Assembly (NCBI GenBank): GCA_046329195.1
Contig: JAXLVB010000001.1
Span: forward strand, 1,736,001-1,800,000
Direction of reading: 5' to 3'
From: JAXLVB01 sp046329195
GTDB lineage: Bacteria > Bacteroidota > Bacteroidia > Cytophagales > Spirosomataceae
Length of the DNA: 64,000 bases
Below are positions 9,714 to 17,569 of the stretch, piece by piece. Positions within the stretch are counted from its first letter, which is position 1. Each line of letters opens with the position of its first letter. Position numbers and translations under genes: made by a program. Under the pieces are notes generated by a model. It was not told the DNA's origin. It ran no database searches and saw nothing but the letters and a program-made list of their open reading frames with translations.

Positions 9714-9745
9714 AATTAATTATCAAGTATTTAATTTTCAAATTA
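9714..9745 (+). repeat. AT-rich direct repeat, copy B
   Basis: Matches copy A at 9497-9537 across the core AAGTATTTAATTTTCAAA. After the core this copy has an extra stretch before the shared TTACTTC-CTAC end, and the promoter of the dipeptidase gene lies at that end. Confidence 0.55.
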
Positions 9746-9775
9746 TCACATTTTCAAATTCTCAAATTACTTCCC

Positions 9776-9783
9776 TACTTTTG
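9776..9783 (+). promoter_or_regulatory. -7 promoter element for the dipeptidase gene
   Basis: TACTTTTG is an exact TAnnTTTG box 20 bases before the ATG at 9804. No clear -33 TTG is seen. Confidence 0.5.
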
Positions 9784-9803
9784 TGCGAACCATTCACCAC
9801 ACT

Positions 9804-10874
9804 ATGTTCATTTTTGATGCTCACCTTGACCTTTCGATGAACGCCACCGAATGGAACCGTGACTTACGTCAACCCATTGAGGTGATTCGCCAGCGAGAGG
9901 CCCACCTTACCGACAAGCCCGACCGTGGCAAGGGGGTAGTTTGCTTGCCCGAATTGCGAAAAGGAAACATCGGTTTGGTGGTGGCTACCCAAATTGCTCG
10001 GTATGTAGCCCCAGACAATCCCTTGCCGGGCTGGCATTCGCCAGAGCAGGCGTGGGCGCATACCCAAGGCCAGCTAGCTTGGTATAAGGCTATGGAAGAA
10101 GCCGGAGAAATGCGTCAGATTACCAACTTGGTGCAATTAGAAGCCCATTTGGCTCTTTGGCAAGACGGCGCACCTACCGCCGACAAACCCATTGGTTATA
10201 TTCTTAGCCTCGAAGGAGCCGACTCGTTGGTTCATGTAGATTACTTAGAGCGGGCTTATCAATACGGGCTAAGAGCCGTAGGGCCAGCCCATTATGGCCC
10301 AGGCCGTTATGCCTTCGGTACTGATTCAGAAGGCGGCTTAGGTGTGCAAGGACGGGCATTGGTCAAAGAAATAGAACGTCTTAACCTTATTTTGGATGCC
10401 ACGCACCTTTGCGATACCTCGTTTTGGGAGGCGATGGACCTCTTTGGAGGGCATGTGTGGGCCAGTCATCATAATTGCCGAGCGTTGGTTAATCACAATC
10501 GGCAGTTTTCGGACGAGCAGCTCAAAGAACTCATCGCCCGAGGCGCCGTTATTGGCGGGGTATTAGATGCTTGGATGCTGGTACCCAACTGGGTGCGAGG
10601 GCAGTCAACGCCTCAAAGCATGAATTGCAACCTTGCCAAGCTCATTGACCACCTCGACCACATCTGTCAGCTCGCTGGCGATGCCTTGCACGTAGGCATC
10701 GGCTCAGACTTGGATGGTGCTTTTGGTAAAGAACAATCGCCTTACGACCTCGAAACCATTGCTGACCTCCAAAAAATTCCAGATTTGCTAACGCAAAGAG
10801 GATATACGTCAACAGATGTTGAGAATATCATGCACGGTAACTTCTTACGCTTTTTGCACAAGGCATGGCAATAA
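9804..10874 (+). CDS. Membrane dipeptidase-like peptidase, family M19
   Basis: A zinc-dependent dipeptidase-type enzyme of 356 residues from the ATG at 9804; an upstream GTG at 9783 overlaps the promoter box and is unlikely. Metal-site motifs of the amidohydrolase fold are in order: FDAHLDLSMN at the N-terminus (the DxHxD-like first pair), LEGAD near 135, DATHLCDTSFWE near 200 and SHHNCRALVNHNRQFSDEQL near 220, then GIGSDLDGAFG near 300. The last is diagnostic of M19. There is no signal peptide, so it is probably cytoplasmic, unlike mammalian renal dipeptidase. Physiological substrate (D- or L-dipeptides) is not evident. Confidence 0.88.
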   Translation: MFIFDAHLDLSMNATEWNRDLRQPIEVIRQREAHLTDKPDRGKGVVCLPELRKGNIGLVVATQIARYVAPDNPLPGWHSPEQAWAHTQGQLAWYKAMEEAGEMRQITNLVQLEAHLALWQDGAPTADKPIGYILSLEGADSLVHVDYLERAYQYGLRAVGPAHYGPGRYAFGTDSEGGLGVQGRALVKEIERLNLILDATHLCDTSFWEAMDLFGGHVWASHHNCRALVNHNRQFSDEQLKELIARGAVIGGVLDAWMLVPNWVRGQSTPQSMNCNLAKLIDHLDHICQLAGDALHVGIGSDLDGAFGKEQSPYDLETIADLQKIPDLLTQRGYTSTDVENIMHGNFLRFLHKAWQ

Positions 10875-10890
10875 AAAGATACTAAAATCA

Positions 10891-10929
10891 CAAAAAATTC
10901 CCCAATCTGAACAAGGCAAATTGGGGAAT
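10891..10929 (-). terminator. Terminator of the repeat lipoprotein gene
   Basis: A 10-base stem (ATTCCCCAAT / ATTGGGGAAT). On the minus strand it is followed by TTTTTTGTG, so it ends the leftward transcript from 11009-11839. It also separates that gene from the convergent dipeptidase gene. Confidence 0.65.
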
Positions 10930-11008
10930 ACAACCATTATTCAACCTAGTAATAGGATTGTTGTTGAGAAAGAGTTTTCACACACCTAAACGCTTATGGG
11001 TTGAAACC

Positions 11009-11839
11009 TTACGACTCTGGTGCTGGTGTTGTTTCTTTCTGAATGATTGGCCACACACCAGGTGAAGGGAAGCTTACGCCTTTGGTAATACCCCGCTGAC
11101 TATTGTCTTGACCAAAATAATACAGCGGCCAGCCTTTGTAGGTCAGTTGGTTTTTGTCTCCTACCTTGATGGTCGAAAACTGTGATTTGTCCAACGTAGA
11201 AGGCACATCTTTGAGTTCTACCTCAAAAATTGGCCACACCGAATTGTTGCTAAAATCAGACTTTGTGAAGTTGTTCTTATTCTTTTTATCTTTGATATAA
11301 GCATACAAGGTACGGCCTTGTTCGTCCACAAAGTATTGAGTATCTGCTACTCCTTCTTTATACTGGGCGTTGTAGTTCTTGCCATCGTGGCCTACCAACT
11401 GGGTGTTAGCCAGCATAATGGTGTAAGAGATTTTGGCTACCGACCAAATCCCCGCTACGTTCTCGCCTTTCACATCGCCAGTTGCTGCATCGTTTTTGTA
11501 AGTGTAAAGCGGCCAGCCTTTGTAGGTAGTTTGTTTCTTTCCGTCGCTGCGGGTAATCGTGCCAAAATCAGAGGCATTCAGGCCTACATCGAGCCGTAGC
11601 GATTCGTTGTAAAACAGCGGCCAGTTGTCTAAGCATCCACCTGTACACTGCGAAGTACCCGTTACGTCTTTGGTAAAAAAATACAAGGTTTTGCCCGTGC
11701 CGTCGGCTAGTACTTTTCCGAGGGTAGTCTCTTGGAGACCGATGTCAAAACTTGGGCCTGTGTTTTCGTCTTTGCAGCCTGCGGCAGATACAAGCAGCGC
11801 CATCCCTACTCCTAGTAGGGTCCATTTGTTCATTGTCAT
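11009..11839 (-). CDS. Lipoprotein with two secreted-repeat (PF03640-type) units
   Basis: A 276-residue predicted lipoprotein: the N-terminal hydrophobic stretch ends LLVSAAGC, with Cys as the lipidation site. Two homologous halves follow, each with a TLYFFTKD- or TLYAYIKD-like strand, then a NWPLF or VWPIF strand and a QTTYKGWPLYTY or QLTYKGWPLYYF strand. These are the hallmarks of the secreted repeat of unknown function family (COG4315-like). The start could be this ATG or the one two codons later; both leave the signal intact. Function is unknown in the family. It is divergent from the sensor kinase pair and has its own terminator. Confidence 0.85.
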   Translation of the reverse strand: MTMNKWTLLGVGMALLVSAAGCKDENTGPSFDIGLQETTLGKVLADGTGKTLYFFTKDVTGTSQCTGGCLDNWPLFYNESLRLDVGLNASDFGTITRSDGKKQTTYKGWPLYTYKNDAATGDVKGENVAGIWSVAKISYTIMLANTQLVGHDGKNYNAQYKEGVADTQYFVDEQGRTLYAYIKDKKNKNNFTKSDFSNNSVWPIFEVELKDVPSTLDKSQFSTIKVGDKNQLTYKGWPLYYFGQDNSQRGITKGVSFPSPGVWPIIQKETTPAPES

Positions 11840-11926
11840 TTTTTCTATAATTTTAAGCGTTCAATAAAAGGATTTCGTAGCCATTACGCCAACCAAGGCA
11901 GATAGGTTGCGTAAATCGGAAAAAAT

Positions 11927-11960
11927 AAAGCCGATTTTCGATTGAGAATCGGCTTTTTGT
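11927..11960. terminator. Terminator-like hairpin inside a divergent intergenic region
   Basis: A 10-base stem AAAGCCGATT / AATCGGCTTT, T-rich on both strands. Genes on both sides are transcribed away from it, so no known gene ends here. Confidence 0.5.
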
Positions 11961-12003
11961 TTGGTAATAAATGGTAGATGTAGCTACATACCTTGTAGCT
12001 TCG

Positions 12004-12035
12004 TTGCAGCTGATAAGATTTTTACACTATATTTG
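12004..12035 (+). promoter_or_regulatory. Promoter of the sensor kinase pair
   Basis: TTG at 12004-12006 and an exact -7 box TATATTTG at 12028-12035 are separated by 21 bases, which fits the Bacteroidota primary sigma consensus. The first kinase starts about 28 bases later. Confidence 0.6.
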
Positions 12036-12063
12036 ACCTGTACCTCATGAATCACACTCCCAT

Positions 12064-13971
12064 TTGAAATCGTACATTATTTGTTGGTTACTTCTGTTAG
12101 GATTAGTGGGAGCTTTGAAGGCTCAGTCTAATCCTAAGGTGTTGGTTGTCAGTCAACAAGGACAGGTATATCCCGATGGTTGTTTGTATGTTTATGCCGA
12201 TTCGACTAACATCGCCGACGTATTTGAGGTGATTCAACTCCAGCAGAAAGGGCGGTTTAAGGCTATTCCTTTGCACGACTATAATTTCGGAAATACTTCA
12301 ACTATCCAGTGGATTTGCATGCGAGTACGCAATGCCTCGCTAATTTCGGAGTTCGTGTATAGCTTGCCGTTTCCGTATTTTAGTCAGATAGAACTTTTTG
12401 AGGTTCGGCAGGGGCAGGTGCGTTCTTTGGGTACAGCCGGGGAACTGTTTCCGTTTCAACAACGCCCATATCCCAGCAAAACCATTGCTTTCCCGCTTAG
12501 CATTCAACCTCACGAAACGATTGACTATTTTTTGATGATAGACAAACGAGGCGAAAACCTCCAAGTTGATATTTCTATTTGGGATTACAACACTTTTGGT
12601 CAGCACACCCGCTACGAATACATGGCTTGGGGCATCTTTGCAGGGGTGTTGCTGTTTTTGTTTCTGGTGAATGGATTTATCTACTGGGTCAACCGAGACG
12701 ATATTTTTATTTGGTACAACTTGTTTTTGTTGGCCTCCATTTTTTATCAGTGGACAGACGTAGGCTTTAGTTTTCAGTACCTGTGGCGAGACTGGCCTTC
12801 GGTCAATCGCTTCAATCCTGAGTACTTGGCTACATGGCTTATTATGTTTTCGCAGTCGCATTTCATGCAGCGATTTATCGGGCTATCTCGTTCTAACAGT
12901 CGAGTGTACGACCCGCTTAATAAGGCGCTCAAGGTATTGCTTGGTGCATTGGTGTTGTTCGTCATTTTGCCTTTGGCTATGCCTACCCAATTGGCTGCCT
13001 ATCGAATTGTCGCTAACCTAACCTTTATTTTTGTGATTGTATTTACTACGTTGGCCGTGTGGGCAGTGGTAGAGCAGCTGTATCGTAAAGACAAAAGCCG
13101 AATGGTGGTGTTTTATGCCTATGCTTTACTGATTCAGATGGTAGGTAATGTCATTATCATTGTGTTGTCGGCTAATGAGAGCAGTGGAACAATATCTGTA
13201 TCGTTAAAGCCTTACACCGTGGCTATCTGTACGTTGATGGTCGATGTAGTGGTGTTTTCGTATGGTTTAGTGTATCGGTACAACCTACTGCACTTGCGAA
13301 GCCGAGATTTACAGTGGAGCATTTTGCAGTCGCAGCAAAAGCGTTCTCAAAAAGTGATTGACACCCTCGAAGAAGAACGCCGACGCATTGCCCAAGACCT
13401 GCACGACGAAGTGGGGGCTACTCTTGCTACCGCAAAGGGATACCTTTCGATGGCTCATAAGCAGCACAAACAACAGGCACAAGACTTGCTCACGGCGCAA
13501 CAATTGCTCGACAAAGCCAGCGAAGACTTGCGAACGATTTCGCACAACTTAATGCCGAAGCAGTTTGAGCGAATCGGACTGGCTAGTGTACTCGACGAAA
13601 GTATTCGCAAAATGAGTAAGCATAGTACGGTCAGCTTCAATTACCTAATAATTGGCGATGAAATTAGGCTACCCCGCAGCCTTTCGATACAGATTTTTAG
13701 AATAGCCATCGAGTTGATAGACAATGTACTGAGGCATGCCAATGCCACCGATGCCACCATCCAGTTGGTGTATCACGGGAGCTATCTCAATCTGGTGGTA
13801 GAAGACAACGGCAAGGGCTTTGATTCAGACGACGAACAAAACGGCTTGGGCTTGCGCAACTTACGAAATCGAGCTGCCTATATTCATGCCGACATCTCGA
13901 TGGACTCTAGCGAGTCGGGCACAACGGTTATTTTGGAAGTTCCGTTTCCCAACCAGCCTCACCACCTATGA
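12064..13971 (+). CDS. 7TM-DISM sensor histidine kinase
   Basis: A 635-residue membrane sensor. A signal-like N-terminus (1-20) leads to an extracellular 7TM-DISM beta-jelly-roll domain (about 25-180), seven hydrophobic segments (about 185-400), then a HisKA_3 dimerisation domain with His447 in the canonical QDLHDEVG box and an HATPase domain (N-box ELIDNVLRHA, G1 VEDNGKGFD, G2 NGLGLRNLRNR). The start is TTG: an ATG 17 bases upstream is out of frame and its frame stops at once. The gene overlaps the next one by ATGA, so they are translationally coupled. HisKA_3 kinases usually signal to NarL/LuxR-type regulators, but none is encoded nearby. Confidence 0.9.
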   Translation: MKSYIICWLLLLGLVGALKAQSNPKVLVVSQQGQVYPDGCLYVYADSTNIADVFEVIQLQQKGRFKAIPLHDYNFGNTSTIQWICMRVRNASLISEFVYSLPFPYFSQIELFEVRQGQVRSLGTAGELFPFQQRPYPSKTIAFPLSIQPHETIDYFLMIDKRGENLQVDISIWDYNTFGQHTRYEYMAWGIFAGVLLFLFLVNGFIYWVNRDDIFIWYNLFLLASIFYQWTDVGFSFQYLWRDWPSVNRFNPEYLATWLIMFSQSHFMQRFIGLSRSNSRVYDPLNKALKVLLGALVLFVILPLAMPTQLAAYRIVANLTFIFVIVFTTLAVWAVVEQLYRKDKSRMVVFYAYALLIQMVGNVIIIVLSANESSGTISVSLKPYTVAICTLMVDVVVFSYGLVYRYNLLHLRSRDLQWSILQSQQKRSQKVIDTLEEERRRIAQDLHDEVGATLATAKGYLSMAHKQHKQQAQDLLTAQQLLDKASEDLRTISHNLMPKQFERIGLASVLDESIRKMSKHSTVSFNYLIIGDEIRLPRSLSIQIFRIAIELIDNVLRHANATDATIQLVYHGSYLNLVVEDNGKGFDSDDEQNGLGLRNLRNRAAYIHADISMDSSESGTTVILEVPFPNQPHHL

Positions 13972-15872
13972 GACGTACGTTTGCCATATTAACTGTCATA
14001 ACAATAGCCCTGTCAGCCGGGCTATTAGGATGGGTGAGTAACACAGCCAAGCAGTACTTACCGATTGAAATTTCGTTGTTTGAGGATAAAACCAACACAC
14101 TTTTGGTTAATCAAGCGGCAGAATACCGAGAGGCTGGTTTGTTTAAAGCAAACCCTAACCGGCGCCTCAGTGTGGGCTACACTGAGGCAGTATATTGGGC
14201 CCATTTTCGCCTCAGTGCCGACGTAACTCCTGCTGATTTATCACTCGAAATCACCAATTCCAAAATCAATGCCTTGGAGCTGTTTGAGCTCAAGGACAAC
14301 ACGTTTGTTTCGCTCGGAAAAACAGGTGACTTTTTGCCATTTTCGCAGCGTCCTAGCCCTACCCATACGTTTGTGTATCACCTCCATCTGAATTCTTACC
14401 AAAGTGTCAAGTATTTTCTAAAACTAGACAAACGCTACGAAGACCTTGCTACCGAAATCCGGCTTTGGCGTACTACCGACTTTGAACAAGCCGACCAATC
14501 CAACTACCTAAACTGGGGGATTTTTACAGGATTTGTTTTGTTAATCAGCGTATTAAATCTCTTGATGGGCTTTGTCACTCGTGATAAAACTTATGCTTGG
14601 TACGTAGCGTATATCTTGACGTTTGCGTTTCGTCAATATACCGATGTGGGCCTGTCGTTTGAGTTTTTGTGGCCCAATGCTCCACTTCTCAACCGCCCCG
14701 ACCCACTCTTGATGTCGGTATGGCTGTATGTTTTTGTATTCTTATCGTTTATTTTGTCATTCGTCAAAAGCACGCCCATCACCAATACCCTCTCGTTTCG
14801 CTTAATTAATCGCTATCGCTGGGTACCCATGAGCTTTTTGGGTATCGTGGGGGTACTCATGCTACTAGGCATTCCCTCTACCTACCCCGGAATATACATG
14901 ATTATCTACCGAGTGTATAGCATCGGTTCGATTCCTGTATTTGTGCTCATTTTTTGGTCTGCATGGGTATCGTTACGCCTCAAGAACACCATTACGGCCT
15001 ATTACAGCTTTGCAATTTTGATTCAGGTATTGATGCAAATCATCAATGTAATACAGATTATCACCCGAAACCAAGCCAATGGCATCTATTGGATAGAAGG
15101 CTACCTGACGCTCATGGTAGGTTTTGTGATGGACTTGGTGGTTTTCTCGCTGGGCTTGGCCTATCGCTATAACCAATTCAAGAAAGAAACCGAAAAGTTA
15201 GAAAACGAATACCTCGAAGTAAAACAAGAGCAAAATGCCAACCTCATTGATGCTCTTGCCCATGAACGCCTGCGTATTACCCAACAACTCAACGAAGAAG
15301 TGGGCGCCTTGTTGGCCTCGGCTAGTTTTACGATAGCGAAAGCCTTGCAGCAAACGAAATTTCAAGAACAAACGCCCCTTTTGAGCTCAGCTAGTAAGTT
15401 GATAGACAAGTCAGTAGATGACTTGCGGAACATTACGCTTAACTTAGTACCCGTCGAATTTGCAGAGCAAGGTTTGGCAGTTTCGTTGCAGAATGCCGTT
15501 CAAAACGCCTCTCGTCCCGACGAAGTTACGTTTCAGTTTAAGTGCACCGGTGCGCCTGTCGCTTTAGCAGTGTCGGTTGAAGTACAGCTCTATCGGATAG
15601 CCACCGAACTTATTAATAACATTCTGAAACACTCAGAAGCGACACAAGCAACCGTGGCGTTGCATTATTTGATAGACCAAGTGCAGTTGGAGGTACAAGA
15701 CAATGGCAAAGGCTTTGATGTACAACAACTGGAGCAGGGCAAAGGAGGTATTGGCGTGAACAACCTCCACTCAAGGGCACAATACCTGCACGCCGAACTT
15801 TCGATGCAGTCAGATGAAAAAGGTACCATCGTGAAGGTGTGTGTACCCATAAGTGAGGTTGAAAATGGTTAA
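13968..15872 (+). CDS. 7TM-DISM sensor kinase paralogue lacking the phospho-acceptor His
   Basis: A 634-residue paralogue of the preceding gene with the same layout: N-terminal membrane anchor, 7TM-DISM ectodomain, seven membrane segments and a C-terminal kinase module. The H-box reads TQQLNEEVG, so Asn442 replaces the His. The ATP-binding domain looks intact (ELINNILKHSEA, VQDNGKGFD, KGGIGVNNLHSRA). Such a protein cannot autophosphorylate at the usual site but could bind ATP and heterodimerise with the upstream kinase, which it overlaps by four bases. That is inference. The frame is open throughout, so it is not a pseudogene by sequence. Confidence 0.88.
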   Translation: MRRTFAILTVITIALSAGLLGWVSNTAKQYLPIEISLFEDKTNTLLVNQAAEYREAGLFKANPNRRLSVGYTEAVYWAHFRLSADVTPADLSLEITNSKINALELFELKDNTFVSLGKTGDFLPFSQRPSPTHTFVYHLHLNSYQSVKYFLKLDKRYEDLATEIRLWRTTDFEQADQSNYLNWGIFTGFVLLISVLNLLMGFVTRDKTYAWYVAYILTFAFRQYTDVGLSFEFLWPNAPLLNRPDPLLMSVWLYVFVFLSFILSFVKSTPITNTLSFRLINRYRWVPMSFLGIVGVLMLLGIPSTYPGIYMIIYRVYSIGSIPVFVLIFWSAWVSLRLKNTITAYYSFAILIQVLMQIINVIQIITRNQANGIYWIEGYLTLMVGFVMDLVVFSLGLAYRYNQFKKETEKLENEYLEVKQEQNANLIDALAHERLRITQQLNEEVGALLASASFTIAKALQQTKFQEQTPLLSSASKLIDKSVDDLRNITLNLVPVEFAEQGLAVSLQNAVQNASRPDEVTFQFKCTGAPVALAVSVEVQLYRIATELINNILKHSEATQATVALHYLIDQVQLEVQDNGKGFDVQQLEQGKGGIGVNNLHSRAQYLHAELSMQSDEKGTIVKVCVPISEVENG

Positions 15873-15965
15873 TCTGTTAAGCTACTTATTTTTAATGGGT
15901 TAGGTGAATATTTTTGATGGGCTAAGAAAAAAATGCAAGTAAAATTTTTAAAATAAAAAAAGAAC

Positions 15966-15992
15966 AAACATTTTTGTTCGACAAATTTGTTT
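15966..15992 (+). promoter_or_regulatory. 27-bp operator-like palindrome before the TetR gene
   Basis: Half-sites AAACAnnTTTGT and ACAAAnnTGTTT face each other around a three-base centre. Outside the central three positions only four bases (two symmetric pairs) break the dyad. It ends one base before the regulator's ATG, so binding would block transcription or translation initiation. A near-copy lies at 16711-16737. Confidence 0.75.
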
Positions 15993-15993
15993 A

Positions 15994-16608
15994 ATGCCCA
16001 AAATTGACTCACATACCAAAGAAAAAATACTCGTAGCGGCAGAGAAAGTTTTTCATGCGCACGGGTTTAAGGGTACTCGTACGAGTTTGATTGCCGAAGA
16101 AGCAGGTATTAGCCGCACCATGCTTCACTATTATTACAGCACGAAAGAAGCGCTTTTTCAAGCCGTACTTACCCACACACTCAACGCAGTGTTTACGCAC
16201 ATTAAGCGAGTGTTAGAGCCCGATATGTCTTTAGAAGCACTGGTAAATCATTTGGTGGATGTAGTGGCCGATTTGCTTGAAGAAAAGCCCGGATTGCCGA
16301 GTTTTATCGTTAATATTCTGAATGAAACGCCTGAGATTGCTCAGTTTTTGTCAGCAAGCAAAGAAGATAACCTTCCGGCGCAGTTAGATGCCCTTTTGGT
16401 GACGGCACGAGCCACGGGGCAAATTCGGTCAATGCTTAGTGGTGAAGACCTCATTCTGAATTTATACGCCCTGTGTTCGATTCCGTATTTGGGCGCTTCG
16501 TACATCAAGGCTAAAGAAAATCGTGACGATGAGTGTCTAAAAGAATTTATTCGAGCCAGACGAGCTTCTACCAAAGAATTTATCTGGAAAGGATTACAAG
16601 GCTACTAA
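15994..16608 (+). CDS. TetR/AcrR family repressor
   Basis: A 204-residue regulator with an N-terminal HTH (about 8-55; KILVAAEKVFHAHGF, then IAEEAGISRTMLHYYYSTKEALF) and a helical ligand-binding C-terminal domain. The HTH matches the TetR signature, including the Tyr-rich recognition end. A 27-bp palindrome touches its start codon and a matching one precedes the next gene, which points to autorepression and control of the hydrolase-oxidase pair. The likely inducer is a substrate of those enzymes, by inference. A terminator follows at 16671. Confidence 0.9.
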   Translation: MPKIDSHTKEKILVAAEKVFHAHGFKGTRTSLIAEEAGISRTMLHYYYSTKEALFQAVLTHTLNAVFTHIKRVLEPDMSLEALVNHLVDVVADLLEEKPGLPSFIVNILNETPEIAQFLSASKEDNLPAQLDALLVTARATGQIRSMLSGEDLILNLYALCSIPYLGASYIKAKENRDDECLKEFIRARRASTKEFIWKGLQGY

Positions 16609-16670
16609 ACCTGATGACAATCAAGAGCGAATGTGTTGCGACTAGGCTCAAGAAAACCTAATCAATGCCA

Positions 16671-16700
16671 AAATTTGACCTTCAGAGGTCAAATTTTTTT
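16671..16700 (+). terminator. Terminator of the TetR gene
   Basis: A perfect 11-base stem AAATTTGACCT / AGGTCAAATTT with a four-base loop, followed by Ts. It lies ten bases before the second operator, so the enzyme pair has an independent transcript. Confidence 0.75.
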
Positions 16701-16710
16701 AATCCAAAAC

Positions 16711-16737
16711 AAACAATTTTGTCGAACAAATATGTTT
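16711..16737 (+). promoter_or_regulatory. 27-bp operator-like palindrome before the hydrolase gene
   Basis: Matches the consensus AAACAnnTTTGT / ACAAAnnTGTTT of the site at 15966-15992. A near-consensus -7 element (TATGTTTA, 16731-16738) overlaps its right half, as expected of a repressor site. The ATG of the hydrolase follows 16 bases later. Confidence 0.75.
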
Positions 16738-16753
16738 AATTCTTTCATTTATC

Positions 16754-17569
16754 ATGACTAAACCTGCCAAATACCTAGGCTACCGCCCGATTGACTACGA
16801 AACGGACTATGCCCCTTTTTTTATAGAAGCCATCGCCCCGATTCCAAAACTGGTGGCAGAGGTAATAAAACAGGGTTGCTATCCAGCGGGACAATTACCT
16901 TCTATTGAGCACGTTAACCAACTGCAAGAAAAAGGATACCTGCCCATTGAAACGGGTTATACTATAGAACCCGACGGCTCGGCTCGGGTAGCAGTACTGA
17001 CTCCAATGCCCGAGGTATCGCCCCTTATGTGGGATTGGTGGTTTGGCTGGCATGGAAGCCACGACAATCGCTACAAACTGTGGCATCCTAAGGCACATCA
17101 GAGTGCAGCATGGCAAGACGGTCGTCAAGACGTTGAGGGGTATATCGGGCGCACGTCGCTGATAGAAGAATACATTGGCTCAAGTTTAGAGAAAGCAGCC
17201 ATTCGTTTTGTACCTCCTGCCGAATTGGGTTTGGACAATAGCCGAAACGGTGGCTTGACCAACGAAGTATTCATTTGTGCCCGACTGGGCTATAGCCAAT
17301 GGCCAATTGATTTTGGCTGGTTGGTGCATCAAGTTAGAGCTACTGCCAACGGTGCCGAAATGCGCTCAAGATTCTGGATGGGTGGGGCGCACATTCAGAT
17401 TAGAAGCAATAGCCTCGTGGCAAAGGGCTTATCAAAGGTATTACAGAAAGTAGTGCGGCTACCAGAGCAGCAAGCCAAAGATTTACTGGCACATTGCTCC
17501 GAAGAAATGAACCACTTGACAAGCATTTTACCATCCTTATACAAAAGCTACCACCCCTCAAAAGCATGA
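16754..17569 (+). CDS. DAPG/phloretin hydrolase-like C-C bond hydrolase
   Basis: 271 residues resembling the PhlG family, zinc enzymes that cleave an acyl group from an acylphloroglucinol ring (2,4-diacetylphloroglucinol, phloretin). The characteristic aromatic segment WDWWFGWHGSHDNRYKLW with HPKAH is at about 93-115, giving His100/His103 and His111/His115. An acidic pair follows (EEYIG, 138-142), and His247-x3-Glu251 in HCSEEMNH matches the C-terminal metal pair of the family. No signal peptide, so cytoplasmic. Its stop overlaps the start of the FAD oxidase gene by ATGA. The exact substrate is unknown; other polyphenols are possible. Confidence 0.75.
   Translation: MTKPAKYLGYRPIDYETDYAPFFIEAIAPIPKLVAEVIKQGCYPAGQLPSIEHVNQLQEKGYLPIETGYTIEPDGSARVAVLTPMPEVSPLMWDWWFGWHGSHDNRYKLWHPKAHQSAAWQDGRQDVEGYIGRTSLIEEYIGSSLEKAAIRFVPPAELGLDNSRNGGLTNEVFICARLGYSQWPIDFGWLVHQVRATANGAEMRSRFWMGGAHIQIRSNSLVAKGLSKVLQKVVRLPEQQAKDLLAHCSEEMNHLTSILPSLYKSYHPSKA

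Larger units (their letters stand above)
9173..9803. other. Long AT-rich intergenic region with a palindrome and a repeated segment
   Basis: No credible gene lies in these 631 bases between a leftward stress-protein gene and a rightward dipeptidase gene. It holds an imperfect palindrome (9588-9682), two copies of an AT-rich segment flanking it (9497-9537 and 9714 onward), and a -7 promoter element at 9776. Confidence 0.7.
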
